DNA of 64,000 nucleotides, from the NCBI GenBank assembly GCA_016110215.1, contig JADWQD010000010.1:1674001-1738000 (forward strand), given 5' to 3'. The position numbers and the translations under genes are program-made. Each line of letters starts with the position of its first letter. Position 1 is the stretch's first letter. Positions 10,952 through 23,026 of this stretch are shown here, in pieces. The stretch comes from Capronia americana. Taxonomy: Eukaryota > Ascomycota > Eurotiomycetes > Chaetothyriales > Herpotrichiellaceae. The notes beneath the pieces were generated by a model. That model was not told the DNA's origin and searched no databases. It worked only from the letters and a program-made list of their open reading frames with translations.

Positions 10952-12435
10952 ATGTTTTTCAGGACTTTGAAACAGAGCAGCTTCGTGCCCAAGGCGGCCA
11001 ATGCCTTTGGAGGCACCTCTTCTCTACGAGCTCGGTCTCTGGCTACAGTGTCGAACAACACTCCTCGACAGCAAGAGCTGCCCGTCCACAAGAAGGCCAA
11101 GAGCACCCCCGTCTCGCACGACCGGGCTACCTTCACCATTCGAAATGGCCCCATCTTCCATGGAACCTCCTTCGGTGCTCGAAGCAACGTCTCAGGAGAG
11201 GCCGTGTTCACCACCTCCCTCGTGGGCTATCCTGAGTCGCTCACCGACCCCTCATACCGGGGCCAGATCTTGGTCTTCACCCAGCCCCTTATTGGCAACT
11301 ACGGCGTTCCCTCTGACGTGCGGGATGAGCACGGTCTGCTAAAATACTTCGAGAGTCCGAACATCCAGGCCGTAGGCGTCGTGGTAGCTGATGTTGCAGA
11401 GAAATATTCTCACTGGACTGCTGTGGAAAGCTTGAGCGAGTGGTGTGCAAGGGAAGGTGTCCCAGCCGTCACCGGTGTCGACACCAGGGCTATTGTCACC
11501 TACTTGCGAGAGCAAGGCTCTAGTCTCGCGAGAATCACCATTGGAGACGAGTACGATCAAGACCAGGATGAGGACTTTATCGACCCCGAGCAGATCAATC
11601 TGGTCCGGAAAGTCAGCACAAAGGCACCCTTCCATGTTAGCGCTCCTTCCCCGACTGCCCATGTTGCCGTTATCGACTGCGGCGTCAAGGAGAACATCCT
11701 GCGAAGCCTTGTCAACCGGGGTGCGAGTGCCACCTGCTTCCCATTCGACTACCCAATCCACAAGGTTGCACACCACTTCGATGGTATCTTCATTTCCAAC
11801 GGCCCTGGTGATCCGACTCATTGCCAAGACACCGTCTACAACCTTCGAAAACTGATGGAGACTTCGCAGATTCCCATCTTTGGAATCTGCCTCGGTCATC
11901 AACTTCTCGCCCTTGCCACTGGGGCCAGGACCATCAAGTTGAAGTATGGTAACCGAGCACACAACATTCCGGCTTTGGACCTGACCACCGGAAAATGCCA
12001 CATTACCAGTCAAAATCACGGTTATGCTGTTGATGCCGCGACGTTGCCCAAAGGTTGGAAGCCGTACTTCCTCAACCTGAACGATAACTCCAATGAAGGT
12101 GGGTAGTCTTGATAATTTCTGCCTTGGCGATGCTGACATTTGACATAGGGTTGATCCATGAGTCCCGTCCCATTTTCTCTACGCAATTTCATCCGGAAGC
12201 CAAAGGTGGCCCGCTTGACTCGTCTTATCTCTTCGACATGTATTTGGAAAACGTTCATAAATACAGGGAAGGTCAGACGGCCTCCCAGCCTTACAGGGAC
12301 AGCAAGCCAAGCCCGCTTTTGGTGGATCTCTTGTCGAAGGAGAGAGTCGGCGTCGATTTGACCCAGGGTATCCGCAACATGATGGCATCGACCACACAGG
12401 AACCCGAGCGGGTGTACGCGGCTGGCGCTGCATGA
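10952..12435 (+). CDS. cpa1: carbamoyl-phosphate synthase, arginine-specific small subunit, 477 aa
   Basis: Glutaminase subunit that releases ammonia from glutamine for carbamoyl phosphate in mitochondrial arginine synthesis (CPA1 of yeast, arg-2 of Neurospora). Exons 10952-12098 and 12149-12435, with a 50-nt intron, phase 1. The N-terminus (MFFRTLKQ...LRARSLATVSNN) is a basic, Ser-rich mitochondrial presequence. The CPSase small-chain N-domain (ATFTIRNGPIFHGTSFG, VVFTTSLVGYPESLTDPSY-like block) is followed by a class I glutamine amidotransferase domain with GISNGPGDP-type loop, nucleophile elbow FGICLGHQL (Cys about 313) and the His/Glu pair in FSTQFHPEA. The ATG at 10952 was chosen as the first in frame after the AAP uORF and because it yields the presequence. 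Translation is expected to be repressed by arginine through the uORF. The length is normal for fungal orthologues. Confidence 0.97.
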
Positions 12436-12769
12436 TGACCAAATTGAAGATTACGGAGTGGGCGCAAGGTGGGGATTAATGGTTGTCCTTTGACCAAGTT
12501 GATTTCAGGCTTAGTGTTGCCCTTCTTGTTTAAGCGACGAAAGAAATATATGAGTATTGCTTGTCCCCAACGCCTTCGCTATTGTCATGTCAGAGCCCTG
12601 ATGCGTGCCTGCATCATTTGACAGCGTGCTGCCAACTCCCATGTTCGTAACCAAACTCCCGAGGCGAGCCCGCTCAACTTCTGTCCCAATGCTTTCCCAC
12701 CCTCCCTCATGTGATCAGCCTATGCGATAAACGTATCCTGTTGCGTCAAAAACACATGTTCGACGGCTT

Positions 12770-14535
12770 TTACAGAAACTCTTCGGGTGATGACGACCCG
12801 TCTGAGAGTTGTTTGACCGAATCTGAGTCATATTGTGGTTGTATCATCGGACGCTCCGGTGACCTCCTTCTTCGGACTTTGGGGAGCTTGTAGAAGCCGA
12901 AGCCATAGGTGTTGCCGCCGGACCCGTACCCTCTCGTTATCTGAGAGGCATCAAGCATCGACTTGATCCACGCCAGGTATTCGAAGTGATCCTCCAACGC
13001 TCTGCTTGCCATCCCCAGTGGGAACAGCCAAAACAATGCTGAGTCGTGGCTCTTCCGCACATTCAGAAGCTGATACTCGAAAGCCCGGCAGATCTCAATG
13101 GCCGGCTCTACCAATGAATCAACGTCACCAGGGAGGTAAAGCGAGGACTGCGAGAGCCGAAGGGGCTCAGGAGAGTCGGCGGCAGGAGGCTTCAGGGTCC
13201 ACAGCAATCCCAACAAGAACAAGAGGACTGCATTGTACAAGCAGAGCTCTGTCGCCTTGCTGAAGGAGGAGAACTGCAGAACCTTTCGGATGGGGCGATG
13301 CTGGGTGAGCATCTGTTCAGACGGGAGAAATTCCGGATCCACCTCCCATGCAACGTCGGGGTTCGTCTCTTCCCACTGCCACCGCCAATTGTGGGCTTTT
13401 GCGATCTGATATTCGATGCGTTGGATGAGATCGAGTCGAAAGTGCTCCGAGGGGGCCTGCTCGAGCTGTGCTTGATCCTGCAAAAACCCCGGAATGTGCA
13501 CGAGGATGTCGACGAGGCGGTTCTGCGCGTTTTTGTTCATTTCGCCGCAGACCTCCCACGGTTCGCTGAGCCATTCTGTTTGTTCCAGAAATGACCTCGT
13601 CTTCGTGATCAAAGAGACGGTGATCTATACGATTGAAAGTCAAATCAGCGGCGCATTGGAACGACACGGCCTGAGACACCCACCAGAGTAGCTCGGCACG
13701 ATTCAAATGCCTGTCTCAGAGGTTCGGTCGCGAATCTTTCAGGGCCACATATTTGAATCAGTTTCAGCAGACCCTGAATATGGAACGCAGCGGCCTGAGG
13801 ATCTGGAGTGCTCGACTGTGATTTTGTAAGCCTGCGGGAGCCCCCCAGCCCCGGGGCAGAATTGGAGCTAACTTACGGCATGCATCAGGAGGATCATGAT
13901 AGGTACGATCAGGGACTCGCTACCGGGCGCCCCCACATTGGACAGGCGCGAGGACAGAGCACGAACTGTCTTGTCATAATGCACGGCGCCGCTAACTTCT
14001 ATCTCGGCCTGACGGTGGTGCCGTCCGAAAATGCTGAGAGAGAACGCTCGACAAGCCTCCAAAGACAGAGCATCCAGCTTGCCTTCGGCCGACATCTGTA
14101 GCCAGGGGGATCCATAACTGCTCCACACAAAGTTGTCGAACAAGTAGGAAAACTGGATGTTCTCCCGGAAGGCCACGAAGCTCAACTCCGGGGACAAGGG
14201 CGTCGAGCTCTGCTGAGCGTCATTCGACCGGAGCATGAGCCCTTCCGGGACATGGCCGCTTGACAAAGGAGGCTCTTTGCTCGTCTTTGCCGGACCAGCC
14301 TCCATTTGGTCGGTGAACGTATGAAACCGCATCTCGAGTTTTCGTTCATACCCAGCGCACGCGTATCCGGCTTTCTCGCATCGCCTACAGGCTGGACGAG
14401 TCTCATCTGGGGCGCCACGGATATCAGCCATTGGTTCACGAGCGCCTTCGGGCATGAGGTGCAGCACGTACCGCACTTGACCCTCCTTTTCAGACATGTA
14501 TGACAGCCTTTGCTTCGTCCAGGAACACCAACCAT
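12770..14535 (-). CDS. Zn2Cys6 fungal transcription factor, 526 aa, four exons
   Basis: Fungal binuclear-cluster regulator. Proposed exons: 14472-14535, 13877-14406, 13684-13815, 12770-13624; all GT-AG and in frame. The spliced N-terminus gives six cysteines (C11, C14, C21, C28, C31, C38) in C-x2-C-x6-C-x6-C-x2-C-x6-C, split after the third Cys by intron 1, a common position in this family. The rest looks like the Pfam 'fungal specific transcription factor domain 2' type seen in short Zn2Cys6 proteins: FRENIQFSYLFDNFVWSSYGSPWLQM, LSLEACRAFSLSIFG, and a C-terminal FWLFPLGMASRALEDHFEYLAWIKSML helix block. An in-frame ATG at 14583 would add 16 residues; I chose 14535 because MVGVPGRSKGCHTC is the usual opening. 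Target genes are unknown. It is convergent with the CPA1-like gene. Confidence 0.9.
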
Positions 14536-17500
14536 GTTGTTGAAGAAATTGGAGTGTCTGCACGTCGTCCATTGCTGCCTCAAATGGGAGGAGTACAGTT
14601 TATATCGAAGCCCGATGAGTAAGAGAACCGAGATAGCCTGTGCAGGTTTTTGTCACGGTCCTGGATAAAGTTGGTAGCCTGTTCAGGGGCTCTCAGACTG
14701 GCCAGTATGTACACCGGCATGCACACTCAATCATTCGCGGATTCGGGGGGAAAGGGTCTCAGCCGCAATGGGCAGCTGTAGTACCTACAAGGTCACGGCT
14801 GTCCATACTCGATGCAAGGCTTGGGGAGGGTCCAGAGCCCGATGGTGGGAGTCTGGAATTGCACGGGGTTTCCGATGTATAAGCCGTGGTGGCACCTTCC
14901 AACGGCGGGTTAGTCACGGCAAGCTTGAAGCGCAGGACTGAAATGACTTGAAGACGAGCAAGAAAGTCGGGTCCGTAACAAGGACTCTGAGAGGCAGATG
15001 CTGATCGTCTCATCAGGAAAGGCGCGGGCCTCGGCGACTTCGGGGCGGTGCTTCAGCGTTTCTCAAATACCGTCGAGACGGTTTTGCGCGGACTGACGGA
15101 GGGCCATTTCACCACCCATTCGCCGCCCAGCACTTCCATGATTCAAGCTTCTTACAAATTAGGCCACGTTATGGCGACGATGGCTGCTGCTGTACCACAC
15201 GATTGAACACCTTTGCGGCCCCAATGCTGGTTGGACCTCTGTGACCTATCTCCTCCAGACGCCTGTGAATTTTCACAAATCAGCGACGGCGATACCGGCC
15301 GGTACGAAGGCCCTCTCCACATGTCGGGATACGAGCTTCAAAGCAGCCATCTCCTATTCGAGAAACGGCGTCGCAGCCCTCCTTGGCAAAATGCTGTATT
15401 GGCTTAACTCGGCCGGCGTCATGCCTACCGTGTACAGCATTTGCCTCTGTACTCAGGCTAGCCTTGCCTGGCAGGAGCCACACCTCGCACTTGCGAATGG
15501 TTGGGGCCATTTTCGAGCAGGTCGAGCCGGCCATGCATGCTGTATGTTATCTAATTCCACGCATCTTAGCGGTGGTTGGATCCTGAATTGCATGGCTGAA
15601 AGCCAGCTCCGTTGCGCCATCGCAGACCACAACATTGCTACTCACAATGACAAGGCTGATTCTTTGATATTTGTCACTTGGCCAGGCTCACAAACCTCCA
15701 CGTCTACGAGAGAGCGCCACAGGATCAGGGGACCTACGCCGCAAGATCGCAGCCTTGACGATCCAAGCGTGCTGCGCTTCAGAATAGGAAGGTCCCGCCC
15801 AGCTGACACGTTAGCTCTGCATCTTTTAATCTATTTCATCTCCTTCTCTACACGAGGGATGGGATCTTCCTTCCTGGCATTTCGACCTGTCGCTGGGCCG
15901 GATCTCCAGATGATGCATCTTCAGGCACCAGCTGGAACATTTATGAGGCACGCTTGTGTAGGCTAGATAAGGAGCAAGACGTTCACGTTCAGCTCGGCTG
16001 CAGCAACCGCGAACCCTTACGTGCTCCTCCTTAAACGTCCAATCCTGATGGGAAGAACTGACTTGGGTCTGCCTTTCGTGCTTGCGACCTAGAAGAAACC
16101 GATCCGTGGCTTCATCGCGAATTTCCATCGCAGTCAACAGAGTCACATTTCATACGATTGCCTGCCAGGCTATACTAGTCAAGCCAGGGCAACGGGCTCG
16201 CAATGTGAAGAATGGGCGGGATTACCCTTTGATAATGGCGATATGAGTTTTGCGTAGAGCCCAAAGTGCAGGATTTGTTAAAGACGCTGTTTGGAACTAT
16301 GCGGGACAACACCAGGAGGGAAGATCGAATGTCTCGTATTGCCCGCTCAAGAATCATTCCTTACCTAAATGCATGAACTGTAAAGTACAGAAGCAGGCCG
16401 TAGAATCTCGAACAGTCATCATCGATACGGATGTCGACGTCATACAGCATCAATGAGCTTCTGAGCGCAAGGCACGCAGGCAAGAATAGGCGGCTGTGGC
16501 TGGATTGGCGGGATGCATGTTAGGTGAAGAGGCCAATGGACGCCGACCCTTTGTTGGTACTATGCATGCTCGGTATCATTATTGTGTAATTATTGCGCAT
16601 TCTTGACAATGTGCATACGAGCATCGAGTTTCGTGGTCGGCTCGGAGCTGCCTTGTACTATGCATGTATATTCAGACTTCGTTCGCGCATTGGGCAGCCA
16701 CGGCTGAGCAATCTCTGAGTCATTGTCTCTATGTCCTAGTCCAAGTCGAGAAAGAGCCTGTCCTGATGGCTTGCAGAAGCGAGGTCTTGGTTTTGCTTTC
16801 GCTCATCGAAGCATCCGTTGATTACAGGAGTAGTAGGATACGTAGGACCATCCGTAGGCAAAAGTGTGGAATTTGGCCCCGGAGGCCCGGCGATGCTGAG
16901 AAAGCTTTTTACCCCCGGCGAATTTACTACTACTAGTACGTATCGCCCGCCAGTCCTTGCAGCGATCAGTGCCGTGCGCTGTGTGTCCTATTTAGGGGCG
17001 CGCTCTGTGTACTGTAAGAGTAACGTGGGCCTTACAGCACCTGCCTCCACCTGCACCCGCACCCGCCCCTTGCACCTGCACTTGCATGAGTAACGTCGGA
17101 ACTTGGTGTATGCTGTGTCCACTAACACACACATTTGTCCGTAGGACGGCTGGACGGGCACTGACGGGGCCAGAGAAACCAAACAGCCTTGCTGAGGTAA
17201 GTCTGTGTCTTTTCGAGTGGTGGGTGAGTGTACAACAGTAGAGCGACAATAAGTCGTGAGTGGGCGTCAGTGGGCGTGGGATGAGGCTTGGCTGGATGGA
17301 TCCCGGGTGGGTGATCTCTCGGCGATCAAGGACCCTTTTACGGAGTCCCCTTTGTGGCACATTACCGTTTCGTGAGTCCTTTCTACGACTCCTACATAGG
17401 TCCGGCGCGTTCCATTACTCGTTAGTCTCCGCTGAGGAGGCGGGGTTTTCTGTGTGGGAAAAAAGTTTTCCTCCTCGCACTCCGTCGTTGTGTTGTGGTT

Positions 17501-19542
17501 CCTGGCCTCCTGAGCTGATTGTCGGTGGGTTACTTCACGTTCCGGCGAGTTCGGAGAGGACTGTGTGTTTGGTTGTAGTGTGGCTCAGTAAGCGACAACG
17601 AGTACGAGCAGAGGAGAAACACTAGTTTGAAGAGGATGAGAAACATGGATATGTACCGGTCGAGAGTGTTTCGGTTTACAGTCAACTTGACAGCTGCGGG
17701 CACGGAGTAGTTACTTATTACTCATACTAGGTAGGTACATTTCGAGAGATCCGCCGACTCCGTTGCCAGCAATCCCTGCACGATTAGCGGTCAACGATCA
17801 GCGTCGTCAAGCACGCGAGATCTGCGATCAGCGTCGACTTGTATCACCACGGCATCACTCCGAATGAATGATTGTCTGGAGACACTGACACTTGGGTGAC
17901 TGTCATCCACGCGCCGGTCTTCCAACCTCGCGTGTATCCGGGATCAGCAGCCACATGGCATACATCAGGTCAGGACAAACAACCCTGGATCTGCAAGAAT
18001 CAAAACTACGAACTACTCGGCGTTCATCTTGCACGTTTGGAGTTCACAGGGAGTCAAACCGAGTGAAACACCTGAGAGAGCTTCGGAACCTCGGTCTGCC
18101 GTCTGAAGAGGACATTGATCAAGGTATCGAAGTGATCGAATACCCGGGTGTTTGATCTCAGAGGTTGGGTTCCGGCAAGAGTTGCTTCCCAATCGGATAT
18201 TATGGGTGAACTGGCAAGGGCCGAGTCGAGTTCTCCAAGTCAGGTCCCTCTCATCGCAAAGTGGGTAAACAAGGAACAGGGCGGGAAGGATGTCGGTTAG
18301 ATTCCCGAGCCATGGCTATGTAATTATGAGGTGATCGATTGGAAAATGACGGCGATGATGTCGAGGGAATCCCTACAGTGGCAGGCTGTACCTCGTAGTG
18401 GAATCGCATCCACTGGTCGCGATGCTACGTATCGTAGCTGTGTCCTTCACTTGTTCCTCACTTCTTCCGCACTGTTTGCGCAGACGAGAGCGCGCACATT
18501 CGCGATCGCGCGCCAACTTCCCTCATTCCCTCTCGTTTCACAGTGAGAGCGTAGTCAGATTGTCCTTCGTAAAATGCCCCCTCCTTCAATGCGTTCATTC
18601 GCTTATCTGAGCGACTCCGTCATAGATGCAGACCGCCAGGGTATGTTTGTGACAGGTCACCCAAACCACCTGTTGGAGGTGGCCACTTTCGGAAACCGTG
18701 CCCACATGGTTCCTCGGCAATGCAAGCCATCTCATAGTTCTGGCGAGAGACAATCTGGGAATTTCGTGTTATGGGTCGATCGTAGCAGGGGGAGACCTGC
18801 GTGCCGATGAGCCGCAGGTGGTCACTGGTTGAGCAGCAACGAGTTCGTCGTAAGACACAGGAAGGCAGCCCCAGAAAGTCCGTCGCAGCTTCATCCCTTG
18901 CGTCACGCGCCGGTGAGAACCTCCGCCTCAGCCTCCGACTAACACACTCTCCCCCCTTCCGGCGACAATGTTTGCGACACATCTCTTTGCAGCTACCATA
19001 GAGTTTACACTTCGGTCCCCGCCTCCCACAACCGCAATGCTAGTACATATCATATACTCCTGCTTGGTGGGTGCACACCCAATTCAGTCCGCCACCACCT
19101 GTCAGAAAAATGCACCTTGACCAATTGTCAAGGTTCGCCCCATGCATCGTGTGCAGCCCTTGCTTGGATTCGGCTTTCCGAGTACCCTCCATCATGCTTG
19201 AGGACGTAGTTCGAGAGATCCATCCGGCAAAATGAGAAGTCTACGGCAGGATGCTTGCTTGACAACCACCATGCGGACGCGACGTCTCACCTGGCATAAG
19301 TCAGGAATGTTCCCCTCCAACTTCCCCCCGCCGGAGCGCACTGACTCTTCTGCACTGGCACAGCGATCGTCGGTTCAGTTCATACACAGCTGTGCTCCTT
19401 TGTTCAATCTCTGCTGTACCACGTTCCTCGAAGATCAGGGTCTTGCAAGTACGCTCAACAGCCTGATGCGTGAGTCGGCGTGCCACGAGGCTGATCAACT
19501 TGCCCATCGCAACCCCATGCGGATCGCAGATTCGGGATCACG
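14536..19542. other. 5-kb stretch without a convincing gene
   Basis: No domain-bearing or well-spliced frame was found on either strand. The longest open frame (15241-15966, +, 241 codons) has no recognised motif and an Ala/Ser/Leu-rich, His-scattered composition like chance translation. Short features include a CACCTGCACCCGCACC-like Cys/Pro-coding microrepeat around 17040-17085 and two copies of GATCAGCGTCG near 17797 and 17827. The last 300 nt before 19543 are likely promoter and leader of the next gene. Degenerate repeats or an unannotated non-coding transcript cannot be excluded. Confidence 0.4.
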
Positions 19543-22329
19543 ATGATGGCTCACGGTTTCGTGACTAGGCCTACGTCTGTTGGTTACCTCAACAAGTGCG
19601 CTCCAGGATTGCCAAACATCACGCTCGAGATTGGGGAAGGGCGTAACGGGCCCCTTCCAAACGGCGTCGTTTTACAATGCGACACGGCAAGGAATAAGTC
19701 AATTCAACGCGCGCGCATTCCGCAATTTCGCCAGTCAAGAAGGTGGGCAAGAATGCACGGCTGGGGAGAACCCCCGACGCCTCCGCCGCATCCCCTTCAT
19801 CCCAGAGACTCCTTTCTGGACAACAATCCAGCACCAGATGATGTTAAAGACCAGCAACTCTCTAAGCGCGAGATCTCCTTTGAGCAGCAACGCGCCCTCC
19901 CTAAGCAGGCTCTCCTTCAGCGCGCCAATCCGGTCACTGAGTCCAAGCGACCGAACAACGACAGGAGCATCACTGCAAGCACTTCGGACTCCCAACACGA
20001 CAGCGCGGGCTGCAACCGCACTGCCGAGTGTTGGCGCTTGGTGAAACCAACTGTTCTGCGACTTCCTCGCGCGGGTACGAAAGTGTGGGCGCGCAACCGC
20101 TCTAGGAGCAGGAAAGCGACAGCGGCAAGACGGCGAGACGCAGGCCGTGGATCGGCGGCTATCATTCCGTTGCCCTCTGGAGTTCGCACAGAGAACCCGG
20201 GCCAGGTCAGGCAACGCGATAACACCGCCGCCAAGCGAGTTACATCGAGTCTAGCTCGTCGGAGGTCCCCATCAGTTCTTCGGGCGCGGAGCAACCGGCG
20301 GAACGAAGGCTCTCGAAGCAACCTTGCCGTCTCACTCATTCCCTCGCTTCACGATCCCTTGAAAGACAGGGCATTTTCAGATGAATGTAGGGAGATGTTG
20401 AGAAGTTTGGGCTCCAACAATGACTGGTTGCTGCCCGTTGCCCCTGGCCCAGGTGCAGTCGTGGGACGACTAGCATCGAGAAGGAGCCTTCCTTCCAACG
20501 GTTGGGACTTGACACAAGGGGCCACACGGAAGCGAGTATCATTACAGGTTCGACATTCCCACCCGCACTTGCAGGAAGACACCGTCACCGGGAATGAAAG
20601 TGTCAATGCCGGACCCGTCCGTTCCTCCGTCGTTTTGCAACACACGGGACCTCTTGCGAAGCCCTCGAGTGCAACCTTGGAGAGCCTTGCAAGCATGCCT
20701 GACGCAAACCAGACCAGGACAGCCTCGCATAGCACGAGCGAGAACGTCCCTGCAGGGTCAGACGCTCGGAAGCAGCCCAATCAGCACCAGGAGAGCAGTG
20801 CAACTTCTCTGCAGCCCAAACCGGCGCGCTTGATGATGCGCTTACCTTCGGCGAGGTCGGTAATGAGCACTGATACTCTCGCAAATATAGAGGCGCAAGT
20901 ACACAGTGACTTCCAACACAGAATTGACTCAGCCCCGAGATCGAACTCGATAGAAGACCCCGTTGGCAATGCGGTCCACAGGTACAGCGGCCCTCCACCC
21001 AACATACCCCTACCTGCACTGCCACCAGAAGCCCAAGACCAGCAAAGTGATGTGTCAAGGAGTACTGCAGATGATAGGAGCCTGCTGCATCGCGGAGAGA
21101 GCTCTGCAACTTCTGTCGAGTTTACGCGTCACATACTCAGAGGTCCCCGTGCCGAAAGCGTCCGGTTGCGGAGACTGCGCGACCTTGCCAAGTCTGGTTT
21201 CCGAAAGGACGACGAAATCGCCATTACGCGAATGCCTGCTGACGTCGATAGACATCCACCACCTGACAATGAAATTTCGGATGAGCTCGATCAATTCCCG
21301 GCCGTCCCGGATTCCCGTCCCACCAGTGTGAGTGGTACATCTGTGCGGTCGGCTCACAGTCGTCAGCAGAGTCCACCCAAGAAAACCAGCCATCAACTCC
21401 GCCGGGTGTCAACAGCCAGCTCGGCAGGCCATCGGTCGAAACCTCCTTGTCAGATTCTCAGCCAGAGCAATATTTTCGTAGTCGTTGACTCCGATCCAGT
21501 TACAGCGCGTTTCCGAGCTGGAGCAATGAGTCCCACCCCAAGTATTGGGCGCAGTAGCAGCCCCGAGCGGAGGACGCCACATAAGGTGCATAAACCTTCC
21601 AAGCTAAAGGAGGTCGTCGTCGACAAACAGGGTCCGCTCGAGAGCTCCAGGTCCGGAACAACCTTACGCAGTCCCAGAGGGCAACAGATTTTGACTCCTG
21701 GACGGCCCGCTTCGCACCCAATCGGAAACAATAAGCGACCGGCCACCAGTGACAGCAGGCACCAACATAGCCCCAGTGGGGAGCTTTCGCCGACAAGCTC
21801 AGATCCGGCCTTGTCCAGCAAAAGGCCTTTGAAGTCCAAGAAAAGACGAAGATGGAACAGCGGCGACATTAATGTGATGAAAATGCTCAATCAAGATCTC
21901 GAGGCGTACTATTCCAAAATTCGAGACCAAGAAGAAATTCTCCGAAAGCAAGAGGAGAAGATCAGATGGCAAACGCACCAGATCCAGATGATGTCTCGAG
22001 CATTTGCGCCGACGAGCCGTCTCCGAAGTGTAATGTCCTCGTCGGTTCTTGAGGATTCTCCCGAGCTGCCCCCTATGTCAGTGGAGACCCAGGCCCTCCG
22101 CGTCTCTAACAGAAATTCCTGGGCTGGGTCGAGAGACTGGCGACAACGGAATATCGGAGTTCAGTCACCCCCGTTGAAGACCACTGAGGAGCAAACACTC
22201 AACAGCCAGGCCCAGGGGAAACCGTTGAGACAGGCTAATACGAGCAGAACCACGACCACGGCAGCAGCTTTGCCCGAGTTAAGGGAGGAGAGTGCTCGAG
22301 GTGATTCCGAAGGACGCCATGGTCCTTGA
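19543..22329 (+). CDS. basic, Ser-rich hypothetical protein with C-terminal coiled coil, up to 928 aa
   Basis: A long uninterrupted frame with no family I can name. It is mostly disordered: Arg/Ser-rich (RNRSRSRKATAARRR, SSLARRRSPSVLRARS), then a proline block (PPPNIPLPALPPEAQDQQ), a SPTPSIGRSSSPERRTPHK segment, a strongly basic nuclear-localisation-like KRPLKSKKRRRW, and one coiled-coil segment (about residues 775-820, LNQDLEAYYSKIRDQEEILR). The start is uncertain: the ATG at 19753, giving MHGWGEPPTPP, has A at -3 and may be the real one, because residues 1-70 look like translated leader. A second open frame of 154 codons overlaps at 19580-20044, so the N-terminal third is less secure than the rest. 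A nuclear or cytoskeletal role is only a guess from composition. Confidence 0.68.
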   Translation: MMAHGFVTRPTSVGYLNKCAPGLPNITLEIGEGRNGPLPNGVVLQCDTARNKSIQRARIPQFRQSRRWARMHGWGEPPTPPPHPLHPRDSFLDNNPAPDDVKDQQLSKREISFEQQRALPKQALLQRANPVTESKRPNNDRSITASTSDSQHDSAGCNRTAECWRLVKPTVLRLPRAGTKVWARNRSRSRKATAARRRDAGRGSAAIIPLPSGVRTENPGQVRQRDNTAAKRVTSSLARRRSPSVLRARSNRRNEGSRSNLAVSLIPSLHDPLKDRAFSDECREMLRSLGSNNDWLLPVAPGPGAVVGRLASRRSLPSNGWDLTQGATRKRVSLQVRHSHPHLQEDTVTGNESVNAGPVRSSVVLQHTGPLAKPSSATLESLASMPDANQTRTASHSTSENVPAGSDARKQPNQHQESSATSLQPKPARLMMRLPSARSVMSTDTLANIEAQVHSDFQHRIDSAPRSNSIEDPVGNAVHRYSGPPPNIPLPALPPEAQDQQSDVSRSTADDRSLLHRGESSATSVEFTRHILRGPRAESVRLRRLRDLAKSGFRKDDEIAITRMPADVDRHPPPDNEISDELDQFPAVPDSRPTSVSGTSVRSAHSRQQSPPKKTSHQLRRVSTASSAGHRSKPPCQILSQSNIFVVVDSDPVTARFRAGAMSPTPSIGRSSSPERRTPHKVHKPSKLKEVVVDKQGPLESSRSGTTLRSPRGQQILTPGRPASHPIGNNKRPATSDSRHQHSPSGELSPTSSDPALSSKRPLKSKKRRRWNSGDINVMKMLNQDLEAYYSKIRDQEEILRKQEEKIRWQTHQIQMMSRAFAPTSRLRSVMSSSVLEDSPELPPMSVETQALRVSNRNSWAGSRDWRQRNIGVQSPPLKTTEEQTLNSQAQGKPLRQANTSRTTTTAAALPELREESARGDSEGRHGP

Positions 22330-23026
22330 ACCTATTGTCAGGAATTACAACACCACGGGGGGACCGAGGTACGACAGATCATGAGTTTGTGGTCGTGCAA
22401 TGGCGCTGAATACAGGATCGCGGCGGGGGAAAGAGAGACTAGAAGGCTGGAGATCTGTTGTCGCCGGTGATGAGCATGAGTTATGTACCAGAACTAAGCT
22501 ACGCAGGATATCAGCACGATCTTCCATAGTTACACCAGTATCACGTTTAATGAAAAGTTCGAGGATGATCGCACCGACAAAGTGGCATGCGAGGCCGATT
22601 GTTTAATTCCTTGAGACTGCCCGACCATGGGCTTCCTTGAACCACGATCGCCGGGTGGCCGGAACGTTCCATAGATGGACGAGCAGCTGATCACCTGCCC
22701 AGGGATGAACGTCCTTCCATCCGTGTATCGTCAGGCACCGTGCTCCAGGAGGGACGACGCACAGAGCTCGCTCGAACATAAGCCGGCATTCTGGCAAGCG
22801 AGAGTGAGATACAGTCGATGACAAACTCTCCGAGTCCAGAGCACGAGAATCTTCCAGCAAGGCTGCCAATCATTTCATGCCAAGCGGCGCAAGGCTGCGT
22901 GGCGACCCCGACTCCTCGTTCTTTCGATGACTCTGATTTCTATTCCAAGAACTCAGGTATCAACAGTTCGTCGCTGTCTCCAAGTTCATTCAAACTAAAT
23001 TACCAGGACAAGCACATTCTGTCACC
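22330..23026. other. intergenic region upstream of CDC123
   Basis: About 700 nt separating two same-strand genes. It holds the 3' end of the Ser-rich gene transcript and the promoter and leader of CDC123. No coding frame is supported. Confidence 0.5.

Noticed and set aside
11339..12139. 266-codon open frame on the - strand inside the CPA1-like gene
   Set aside because: Antisense shadow of a strongly conserved plus-strand coding region; the product has no recognised domain.
15241..15966. 241-codon + strand frame in the gene-poor stretch
   Set aside because: No domain, no repeat of family motifs, composition typical of chance translation; not enough to call a gene.
17040..17085. CACCTGCACCCGCACCC-like run, considered as a repeat element or CRISPR-like array
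   Set aside because: Too short and irregular, no spacers; a simple low-complexity run.
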